A stretch of 64,000 nucleotides of DNA from NCBI GenBank assembly GCA_036169595.1, contig CM069768.1:62001-126000 (forward strand), in the 5' to 3' direction. How positions within the stretch are numbered: the first letter of the stretch is position 1; each line of letters begins with the position of its first letter. The translations under genes and the position numbers were made by a program. Under the pieces are notes generated by a model. That model was not told the origin of the DNA, searched no databases, and saw only the letters and a program-made list of their open reading frames with translations. The DNA comes from Dictyostelium firmibasis. Lineage: Eukaryota > Evosea > Eumycetozoa > Dictyosteliales > Dictyosteliaceae. Shown piece by piece: positions 18,213 to 32,248 of this stretch.

Positions 18213-18999
18213 TGATGTTGCTCTTGTTTCTGCAGAACTTGCGACAGGATGGCCTAAAACAGGAGGGGTCTTTGTATGGGTCAAAGAAGCGTTTGGTCAT
18301 CGAATGGGATTTATAGCGAATTGGCTGTTATGGATTGAAAATGTGATCTGGTATCCTACAACCCTTTCGTTTGTGGCCGCTACAGCAGCGTATGTGATTA
18401 ATCCTGATCTTGCCAATCACCCAGTGTATGTGATTACCGTCTCTTTACTTGCATTTTGGGGATTAACCTTGATCAATATGAGGGGAATGAAAATTTCAGG
18501 GTGGATCAGTACCATCGGTGTGATTTTAGGGTCTTTAGTGCCAGCTGCTGTAATCATCACCTTAGGATGTGTGTGGTTCATTTCAGGAAAACCGCTGCAG
18601 CTTTTCATGGGACTCTTTTGTCCCCAATCTTTATTCTTTAAAAGAGTGGGGCATTTTTATAGGTGTTTTGCTTTGCCTTGCTGGTATGGAGATGTCTGCC
18701 ATTCATGTGAAAGATATGAAAGACCCTCAACGAGGTTATCCAAGAGCTACATTCATCACCGTGATTCTTATCATGACTTTATCGATCTTAGGAGTGTTAT
18801 CTATTGGAATTGTCATTCCCAAGCAATGAGTTTAGCGGGGGGTCTTTACAAGCGTTTACCTTGTTTGTTAAAAACTACCACCTCGAGAGCTGTATTCCAC
18901 TCATGGCTCTTCTCATGTTGATTGGAGCCCTTGCCTCTTTAAGCACCTGGATCGTAGGTCCTAGCCGAGGTCTTTTAGCAGCAGCTTCCCATGGAGATT
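18206..18999 (+). pseudogene. Bacterial amino-acid permease (APC family), 5' part, split by W2
   Basis: Begins inside the gene at ALVSAELATGWPKTGG, followed by VWVKEAFGHRMGF, several hydrophobic helices, INMRGMKISGWIS, later GMEMSAIHVKDMKDPQRGYP and LSTWIVGPSRGLLAAASHGD. These are characteristic of glutamate/GABA-antiporter-like APC permeases of bacteria. The blocks lie in three frames (about two frameshifts). The gene is interrupted at 18999 by the left end of W2; the sequence that should follow (LPPWLRHQN) is at 3126-2873 on the minus strand. ATT is present at both edges. Probably decaying after transfer from an intracellular bacterium. Confidence 0.85.
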
Positions 19000-19168
19000 G
19001 AGGTGTTTACAGTAAATTGTAGAAATCAAATTCAAAAATTAAGTACGGTGTACTTTCACAGATTTAAATTTAATTTTTGTAAAACATATCAAATTTTCGA
19101 CGAAAACTCTTTTAAATTAAAATAAACTTTAAAAGGAATAAAAAAATAATTTAATTTTAAAAATATAT

Positions 19169-20466
19169 TCATTTATTGTTTCTTAAATTAAAATTGATTT
19201 GTTCAATATGGAATATCATTATTAAACAGTACGAAATGAAGTTTGGTTGATGAATTCCTCTTTGTTTTACTATTCCCCATCTATTCTTAATATCAGCAAA
19301 CTTGTTCTCTAACAATGACCGTTTACCAGCTTGGAAATGATGGAATCTTGATTCCACAACTTTTCTTTCTTGATTGGAAAGTATTTCGTCACCTTTACCA
19401 AGAAGATTTTTGATTCTCTTTGGTGTATAAAACAAGATACCATTTTCATCGACAAGTATTTGAATTGTAAAAGAGTGATACTTTAAGTCGCCTCTGTACC
19501 ATTCGAATTGATATGGATGCACTCGATTGATTCTAAAATCGGTACAATCAACATAATGTAAACAGTTTAAGTTCATTAACTCCAACGAGATTGTATAAAG
19601 ACATGGTATCATAAGTGGAATAAGTGCACGTACAGCTCTTGAAATAGTAGCACTACTAATACTAAAGATTCTCTTTAACAATGAGGTCGAATTTGGTCCT
19701 TTCTAAATTATTTGACATAAATATTTAATATTCTAATATAATAGTAATCTAATACTTATTTTTAATATGTACAGACCTTCAAAAAAAACAATACTAACAA
19801 CACTTTCAATCTTGAATCTAACAAACATTTAAACGCTTTGACTGAGTTTCTACACAATCTAACAATTTCATCAACGAGATCTATTGGTAAACCTAATTCA
19901 TTGTAAACATCTACTTGATTGTAATGAGTTGGATATAAATCTTTAAATATTCTAACAGTTTTACGAGATTGGTTTTTATTTAATGGAGTTGGAACAAATG
20001 TATCATTTCTATATCTCTTTTTAATTGTTCTTTCCAATCTATTAATATTAATATAGTTATGTCTAATAATTTTCTTTTGTTGAACATCATTATTTTCATT
20101 CAGTTGATTCAAAATCCTGAATGGATCATTGTTGAATATGTTTGTATTCGAGTTAAGTTTTTTAATTATAATACTCTTTATTAAGTTGATTTTGGAAATT
20201 GTTGCTATAATCATCTTTATTACTACAATAGTTTCTACATCATCGTTATCAAATTGATTTGTATTTATAAAATCTTTTACAATTGTTTCAAATCGATTTC
20301 GTTCGAATGTTTCTAACATGTTTTTATTAAAACCATCATCTAAAATTTCCCAAGTAGATTCATTAAAACTATATCCTTCCCATATTATAAAGTATTATAT
20401 CGAACCATCTATAATTCTTTTATCTAAAATTTCTTCAACATTATATCGATAATTGTTACTATCCAT
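19169..20466 (-). pseudogene. W2 chromodomain transposase, broken
   Basis: Same two-exon layout as 5751-7189 (intron GT..AG kept, about 19703-19776). In the chromodomain exon a short change near 20395 creates a stop within the chromodomain (IDGS then stop). In the DDE exon 141 bp are missing between two short GTACC/ATACC repeats near 19438, which removes the second catalytic Asp block (VLADPAYNG) in frame. The remaining sequence is almost identical to W1, so decay is recent. Confidence 0.83.
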
Positions 20467-21341
20467 TTGAGTTAACTTTATATCAATTAAATAATTGTTA
20501 TTTATAGGAATTATAGTTTATAAGTTTATATAATATTAATAGTTTATAGGTTTTTAATTATATTATTTAATGTGAATAGAAAATTAATGTGAAACAATTA
20601 TTTTCACACAAGTGGTATAAAAAAATAATAAATTTAATTAAATTTAATTACTTTTTAACACTAACCCACACGTGGTAAAAATTATTGAAAATAAATTGAA
20701 AAAAATAAATAATTTAATTTAATTTAATTATTTACCCCCAATGTGGTTAAATTATATCGATAATTTACAACAATTGACACGTGGCAATATTATTATTAAA
20801 ATAAATTAATAAAAACACCCACATTTTTAATTTTATTTTTTATTTTTTATTATTTTTTATTTTTTATTTTTTAATATCTTTAATTTTTTAATTAGAAAAC
20901 TACAATAAGTTACACAAAACAATTTAATTATTAAAAACAAAAACAAACATATATTAAGTAATAACATTCTTTTATTAAACATTATGGGTATTAATTACTA
21001 AAATAAAAATAATATAGTTTACAAATTGTTTTATTAACAAAATGTGTTTTAATAGATTTTAGAAATCTAAAAAAATATAAATTAGATAAATCAAACAATA
21101 ACAATATTAATAAAAATAATATTAGTAATAACTATGAATCACACTGCAAATTATCTTCTCCCCCTGCCGTGGGTTTTTACAAGTGTTAAGTGGGGTCTCA
21201 TAAAAATTTAATATGTAAAAATTAACTTTGAAAAAAAAAAAAAGTTTCTCATATAAAAATTGTGGGAAGATTTCGACATATACCACCTGAAATCTTCGCA
21301 ACCTGCCGTCTCCTAAAAATTCAAATAAAAGTGTATTTTTC

Positions 21342-21386
21342 AACCGATTCAGTCCGTGTAAAGATTTATCACAAACTGAATCGGTT
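21342..21386. repeat. Subterminal inverted repeat of T1
   Basis: Perfect 12-bp arms AACCGATTCAGT (21342-21353) and ACTGAATCGGTT (21375-21386) around a 21-nt spacer, about 200 bp inside the left end. Conserved in T2 (near 26672), T3 (near 42714) and T4 (near 44266). May be a transposase-binding palindrome or an RNA hairpin; unproven. Confidence 0.75.
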
Positions 21387-21516
21387 AATAATTAATTTTT
21401 ATTTATATTTTTTTTTAAAATTAAAATTTTTTTTTTTTTTTTTTGTTGGTTATTTTTTTTTTTTTTTTTTTTTTTGTGATTTTTTTTTTTTTTGTAATAT
21501 TATTGTTATTATTTTA

Positions 21517-23651
21517 ATGAAAATGAAAATAAATTATTTAATTTTTTTAATTATATTGTTGAATTATTATTGCTCTGTTGGAAATAGTAGTAGTAGTAGT
21601 GGTGGTGGTGGTGGTGGATTAAATAATTTATTGATTGCTGCTGATGAGGATGATGATGTTCCAACCAATTCTCAACCAAGTTTGAATAGTACTCAGCCAA
21701 GCAATGTTGAGTTTGAACCTGAAATTTCATACACAGCTACACCACGTTTGTCCAATGTGGTTGGTGTAAATGTACCTGTAAATCAACATCCAATATCTAA
21801 CCAAATACCAAACTGGTATACTTGCAGACACGACCCTTGCAACAGCAGATTTTCAGACACTGGATACAGGAATAAACATGAAAAACGTTTGGAATTGCAC
21901 CATAACAGATGTACACCAAATTGTCATGTGTGTTACTATTTCAACCAACCAATTAATTTTAAAAAACCATATATTGTACCATCTGAAATAAGAAACAATC
22001 AAGTTCAGAGAAGTGAAGAAGAAATAATAATGGGATTTATAAGAGATGGTGAACTTCAAATTCAAAGGGAAATTGAATTTCAAAATCAAAGACGAGAGGA
22101 GGAATATGTTGAAGAAGAGGCTGAAGTAACAGAGGTACAAATCAAAAAATGTATTCACTGGAATTGTAATGCTAGTCTGACTATATCAAATTGGCAAAGA
22201 CATATCAAATTGGTGAGACACACACATGGTGATTTGCAAATTGAGGAACATGAGCGTTGTCCAGGATGTAACAAAGCGGCAAATTTGGTTGTAAATGCAA
22301 ACAACAGAGATATCTCAAATAATTTGAGTAGAATTAGTACTGATCATCTTTCAATCAAGACGGTGGCTTGTATGAAACTCATACATGGTATTGTTGATTC
22401 TAAATGGAAAAATTTTCAAAACACCATGAAATTATCTAGTGATTTCACATTATATCACATTAAAAAAGAATGTAGAAAAGGTAATATATTGATTAGTAAT
22501 TGGTTTTTTCTTCTTTTTTTTTTGTATTTATATTAACTAAACTTACATATACAAAAATGTAATAGAATTAGAAGAGTTAATAGAAGCATCTATTTCAACC
22601 AATAGGGGTAGATACATTTCAATTAGAAAGTTGTTGAACATGTTGATTGAAAATGAAAATCCACCACAAAATTTTTTAATTCATATGGGCATAGACGGAG
22701 CGGGAATGACCAATAATGGGACTGTGAAACAAGTAATTGGTACAATGCAAGGTGTGCATTCACAAAAATTGGTAGCTAAAAGTAAATCACCATATGACGC
22801 TTATCAATTTTTAATATACCAAGGAGATGAAGATGTTTTAACTTTGAAAGAAGAGTTGGCTCCATTGATTAAAACCTTAAACTACATGGTTAAAAATAAT
22901 GATTTACAAAACGTTTTCAATGGATTTAGACACACATTCAAAAGAATAGTGTACAATGTTGATTTAGTTTTAGTATTGGATTTGGCTTGTTTGATAAATA
23001 TTCTGGGATTGTATACTGTTTGGAAAAGACAGAGTACATACCGATGCCCTTGGTGTGAGATTACAAAAGATGAGATGAATCGATTCCATAAAAGACCATT
23101 TAGAGACATCTATAATATGCACAAACATGCTCCTGTTGGAGCATCTGCATCAACTACCAAAAGATGTAAAGGGCAAAGATCCTCACCCATTCTACCAATT
23201 CCATTGGATCAAATTGTACCAGATTTTTTACATATGGTACAGGCCGTGATAAAACAATTTTTTAAATTGATTGTTGATGAAGAAATTGTTAATCTACCTG
23301 ATCCAACACACATCACCAGAAAGTCAAAGTATAGAAGAGAGTTGGAACATTTTCTTAAAGAAGAGTGTGGAATTAAACTATTTAAACCATCTGATGGATC
23401 ATTTGCTGACCTCCCAACAAATTTCAGAAACTCTAGAATTAAATATAATGAGTTAATTATGATTTTATTCAAGTATGAAAAGTTGGTAGCAATTGTAAAT
23501 AAATACTCTTTAAATCCTAATAAACATAAAGTAAGTAAAAAAAATTTAATAATGGAGAACCATAATAAATAAATTAATTAAAAATAGTAATAAATAAAAA
23601 AAAATAAAAATAAAAATAATAAATAATAAATAGTAATAATAATAAATAATA

Positions 23652-23684
<33 letters not shown>

Positions 23685-23802
23685 TAAATAAATAATAAAT
23701 AATAAATAATAAATAATAAATAATAAATAATAAATAATAAATAATAAATAATAAATAATAAATAATAAATAATAAATAATAAATAATAAATAATAATTAA
23801 TA

Positions 23803-23839
<37 letters not shown>

Positions 23840-25400
23840 TACATATTTTATAAATTAATACTTACAAATAATAAATACAAAACCAGGTATCAAAATTGTG
23901 GAAAATGATGTATGCATTAATTAGTTTGATGTCTAGTGTGACAGCATGTTCTGAGTCTAAATGGTTGGAATATGCATCAGTATTTGGTAATTTAGCTTTG
24001 GAAATTTATGATATTAACTGGACCACCAAAGAAGTAATTTCTACATACTTACACATACTTATTTGCCATACTGGCTATTTCATTGAAAAGTATGGAAAAA
24101 TGGGTATTTGTATCGAAGCACTGGCAAACTTTGCAACAGAAGGAGAGCACTTCTTAAATAAAATAATATATACCCGGAGTACGAATAAAACCAAATATAG
24201 AGTTGGTGGAGATAATGAAGATGCTTGTTTACAACAAATTACCAAATCTAATTATATAACAAAGGTAACTCATACCGTTGACGAGTACAAAAGTATGCTA
24301 ACACCATCATCAAGAAATACTTCATACTCTGCTGACAAACTGAATCATAATATGTTTGACTACAGAGATTTGTTTGGATCTGGTATTGGTGAATATAGTT
24401 TAAATATAGTTGCTGCTGTTGACCAATATGATGAAGGTGACGAACTTGATTTAGGTTTTCAAGATGTGTACGATGCCGATGCTGATGATGAATACCAAAA
24501 TGAAAATATTTGTTTTGATATTATTGATTATGATGATGATGATGATCAACCTATACCAGATATAAATCCAAATATCAATACTTTGACAACTAATACTACT
24601 ACTACTACTACTACAACAACAACTACTACTTACAATAGAAATAAAAGACCAGAAACTACCACCTCATCTGACCATGTTCAACGGTCCCCAAATAGATTGA
24701 CACATGTCGATTCATCATCTTCTATGGTCGATGATGTTGTTTTGGCAAACACCTTATCTCTATACAAGGTTGCGAGGTTAACATGGAAGAAAAACCATAA
24801 CATCAATGTTAAATATCATGTTGGTCAGCCTGTGAAAGCTCTTAGCCAATTCAATAACGAATTTAAATTTTCGTTTTGGCCTGCTGTTGTTGTTGGTTAT
24901 AAATTATCCACAACCTATAATGAAATTGAATATTTGTTGAAATTCGAGTAAGTGTTATGCTATATATATATTATCCACATATGTTATTATAATAAACTAT
25001 TTATTTATAAAATAGTCTATTAATTATAGAAACTAACCAAATATATACATACAGTCAAGTATTGGATTTTGTTGAGTATCAATGTACTCTAAATAATAAT
25101 ATTATTCCCTATATTAAAGATGAAGAGGTGGAATGGGTGGATAAACAAAAAATTAATACATTGATCAGTGGTGAGAAATTATTGGTGAAAATTGAATCAT
25201 TGTGTGGTGATAGAGGTCAAATGGTTAAACATAAACAAAAACATAATTTTTATTGGTATAGAGTATGTTTTGAAAAGATTGATCCACGTGATAATAAAAA
25301 AATAATTATAAAACTTACTGACTTTCCATTCAACAATGAAGGTAATAATGTTGAGCATTTTTTCAGATTGCGTCGAAATAATACAATTTTATTAGATTGA
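21517..25400 (+). CDS. T1 transposase, four exons, about 1111 aa
   Basis: Exons 21517-22480, 22566-23530, 23887-24947 and 25055-25400, joined in frame by GT..AG introns of 85, 356 and 107 nt. N-terminus: hydrophobic stretch (MKMKINYLIFLIILLNYYC), Ser/Gly run, then two C2H2-type fingers (WYTCRHDPCNSRF...H, KKCIHWNCNASL...HIKLVRH). Catalytic region: HMGIDGAGM (probable first Asp), VLDLACLINILG with YRCPWCEITK (second Asp plus CxxC), PDFLHMVQAVIKQFF, and YLHILICHTGYFIEKYG...EGEH (probable Glu). This order matches TNP2/Plavaka-type CACTA transposases. C-terminus: acidic and Thr-rich linkers and two barrel-like segments (VGQPVKAL...FWPAVVVGY; GEKLLVKI...YWYRVCFEKID) like Tudor or PWWP folds. Intact. 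Family call by eye. Confidence 0.75.
23590..23850 (+). repeat. AAATAAT/AAT microsatellite in intron 2 of T1
   Basis: About 260 bp of 7-bp AAATAAT units flanked by AAT triplets, entirely inside intron 2 of the transposase gene. Length differs in every copy (about 260, 375, 380 bp in T1, T2, T3). Confidence 0.85.
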
Positions 25401-26846
25401 CTAATTTAATTAACACCTCTAAAAAATAATAAATAAATAAAACGGGCACAAAATATATATTATAAAGTAACAAATAAAGTAAACAAATAAAATGATCAAA
25501 TAGGCAATAAATATATATTATAATGTAGTTTATTTGAGGTGAATGATATGAAAAATAAAATTTTGAAAAAAAAAAATTGAAATAATTTAAAAAAAAAAAA
25601 AAATTTGCGCAGCTACCCCCACCCACACTTTCAAAAATTACTTCAGAAAAACACACAGCAGGGGGTAGAAGAAATGTTGTAGTGAACAGAATCAACAGAA
25701 TCTAGTAGTGAAAATGAAGAATATAGTGATGATATTGCATTGTCAAACAATGAAAATGATGATTACAGTGATAATGATACTTTTAATGATAATGATAATA
25801 GGTTTGAAGATACTGATATCGAAAGTCAAGAACAATCACTTGATTCTAGCGAGTCAGATGATGATTTAGATGACTCGGATTCCAGAGATATAGATTCAAA
25901 CTCAAATGTTTGGAATTGGGAAACAACACATACATTCTTGACATTTTATTTAAAGAATTTAAGAAACCCGAATATCAATTCATTATCAAACAAAAGTGTA
26001 ATGCAATTAACCGTTTCCGACTATAATAAAAAGTATAAAACCAATCTCAGTGTCAAACAAGCTTTGTCGTACTTATCAAATCTCAGAGGCGTTAATTCAA
26101 AATTGAAAAAACCATTCACTCGTCCAAAGAGATTCACAAGTCATCACATCAATAAATATGGTTCCAAACATAATTTCAGTTTATATCTTGATACTTGAGA
26201 AAACTATTTTAACAAATCTTCTAAATTGTTGGAATTAATAGAGAAAGAATTAAGAAGTTCTCAAGTAATTGGTGATACCGAATCAAGATTAAATTCTTCC
26301 CAAATCTCTGATGATATTGCTTCTCAACAACAGAATAGAACAAATGTAAGAAGAGATCGTTATTCAACTTTAACAAATATCTTTCAAGATGAAAAATCAT
26401 TCAGAGGGAAGGTATGCTCCAGACTTGAAAAACAAGAACATATCGAAAGAGAAAAGTTAGATCATCAAATTCACTGCAAATTATCTTCTCCCCCTGCCGT
26501 GGGTTTTTACAAGTGTTAAGTGGGGTCTCATAAAAATTTAATATGTAAAAATTAACTTTGAAAAAAAAAAAAAGTTTCTCATATAAAAATTGTGGGAAGA
26601 TTTCGACATATACCACCTGAAATCTTCGCAACCTGCCGTCTCCTAAAAATTCAAATAAAAGTGTATTTTTCAACCGATTCAGTCCGTGTAAAGATTTATC
26701 ACAAACTGAATCGGTTAATAATTAATTTTTATTTATATTTTTTTTTAAAATTTTAATTTTTTTTTTTTTTTTTTGTTGGTTATTTTTTTTTTTTTTTTTT
26801 TTTTTGTGATTTTTTTTTTTTTTGTAATATTATTGTTATTATTTTA

Positions 26847-30874
<4,028 letters not shown>

Positions 30875-31158
30875 CTAATTTAATTAACACCTCTAAAAAA
30901 TAATAAATAAATAAAACGGGCACAAAATATATATTATAAAGTAACAAATAAAGTAAACAAATAAAATTATCAAATAGGTAATAAATATATATTATAATGT
31001 AGTTTATTTGAGGTGAATGATATGAAAAATAAAATTTTGAAAAAAAAAATTGAAATAATTTAAAAAAAAAAAAAAAATTTGCGCAGCTACCCCCACCCAC
31101 ACTTTCAAAAATTACTTCAGAAAAACACACAGCAGGGGGTAGAAGAAATGTTGTAGTG

Positions 31159-32248
31159 TTTATATTAAATAATGGGCAGAAATCTACAAATCTTTGATAT
31201 TGTATCTCTCCATTGGCTGCGGTTTTAACACTTTCAACCGTCTTACTATCCATTATTCTTCTGGAGTTATCTTTAAACTTCTCCATTTCATTAGCCTTCT
31301 CCGCCAATTTTCTCTCGAGGTCTTTCACCATCTTGGCTAGTTGACTAACAGTGATAGAATCTGATGCTTCACTATCCGAATGAGTTTGGAATAACTCCGG
31401 ATTCTCTACTATTCGAGAGTTATCAACTATTTTTGTAGGTGATGTTGTTGTTGTTGTTGTGTTCTTTGAATTATTTGCTTTTTTTGACATATTTTTTATA
31501 ATAGTAAAATTAATTTAAAGACTAAAATTATTAATTAATATTTTATCTTAATTATTTTATTATTATTTTTTTTCAAAAGAATTAACATTTTATAACAACA
31601 CTATACAACAATTAATAGGCTATCACATTTAAAGAATTTTTATTCATTGAGCAGATATATCCTTACATATTTATTTTTATTTTCTTTTTTTCAAAAAAAT
31701 AAAAATAAATACATAGTCTCTTGCATCAATCTTTTTATTTTTCTTAATGCTGCACTATTGATATCACCAACTACCTATTATTCATCTTTTGTGAATATAG
31801 ATATTGATGTATCTTTCCCTCTTTATAACTTTTTATCTCTCTTGTCAGAAAAAAAAAAAATAAAAAAGTGTTGGGGTTTCCCCTCGTTTACTTATTCTAA
31901 CTATATAACTACTAAAGCTGTACCTGTATGTCCACTAACTAACTCTATATTATAATCATACAATCTACATCCTAATTTCTATCTAATTTTATTTATATAA
32001 TTAAAACAAATAAATATAAAAATTCTTACAATAAAGGTAAAGTTTCAGTGTGGGAAAAACTAGCGTAATGATTTATTTTAAAAAATTATAAAAACATCTT
32101 CGACTTTTTCGAAGAGAAAAAAATAACAAAATTTCGACAATTGTAAAAATTTAATTTAATTTTTACGAACTTCGTTTTGAGAATATTATTTCATTATTTT
32201 GTGTCTTGAGTTACTATTTCTTTTAATAAAACTAGTTAAACTCTAACA
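31159..32248 (-). mobile_element. Skipper-like LTR retrotransposon fragment S2
   Basis: Fossil 5' piece of the same Ty3/gypsy element as S1, minus strand: LTR at 31869-32248, leader, and the first roughly 110 codons of gag (31159-31490). It is cut on the left by the end of T2 and meets bacterial gene remnant DNA directly at 32249. Its sequence is almost identical to S1, so it is young. Pol and the second LTR are absent. Confidence 0.88.
31869..32248 (-). repeat. LTR of S2
   Basis: Inverse of TGTTAGAG...CCCCAACA, about 380 bp, matching the S1 LTRs (48111-48492, 54255-54635). TG...CA ends are as usual for LTRs. Confidence 0.88.

Larger units (their letters stand above)
21142..25684 (+). mobile_element. 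T1: intact T-family (CACTA-like) DNA transposon
   Basis: 4543-bp element. The left end is CACTGCAAATTATCTTCTCC and the right end, read inversely, is CACTACAACATTTCTTCTAC; both continue into CCCCCTGC(C/T)GTG. It is inserted in W2. Comparison with W1 shows that only one base (A) is duplicated at the target. It encodes one large four-exon transposase (21517-25400). The subterminal zone has an inverted repeat AACCGATTCAGT / ACTGAATCGGTT (21342-21386) and long T runs. Ends starting CACTG/CACTA and the TNP2-like core suggest kinship to CACTA elements, although those normally duplicate 3 bp. Confidence 0.82.
19000..26471. mobile_element. W2: decayed W element, split by T1 and broken by T2
   Basis: Second W copy, starting with GAGGTGTTTACAG at 19000 directly after the permease fragment and preceded by the ATT duplication (18997-18999). 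Pieces: 19000-21141 and 25685-26471; T1 lies between them. At 26471 the copy is cut by the left end of T2. Its right end is at 3127-3391 in inverse orientation. The transposase has a premature stop and a deletion; the Myb-like gene has a premature stop. So W2 is immobile and older than W1. Confidence 0.86.
20984..26471 (+). pseudogene. W2 Myb/SANT-like gene, broken by T1, a stop and T2
   Basis: Copy of the W1 accessory gene. The ATGG micro-exon (20984-20987) and intron acceptor are kept. T1 (21142-25684) inserted about 30 codons into the protein. Downstream the frame is almost identical to W1 until a TGT to TGA change at 26196-26198. The gene ends where T2 inserts at 26472, in the codons for LDHQIK. 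Confidence 0.82.

Noticed and set aside
17153-18999. Interpretation as simple bacterial contamination
   Set aside because: Amoeba transposon W2 is inserted in the permease with a target duplication present at both halves, which ties the bacterial DNA to the amoeba genome; mis-assembly is kept as a residual risk in the findings.
21142-25684. Polinton or other capsid-bearing element
   Set aside because: No DNA polymerase, integrase or capsid frame; a single transposase gene explains the coding capacity.
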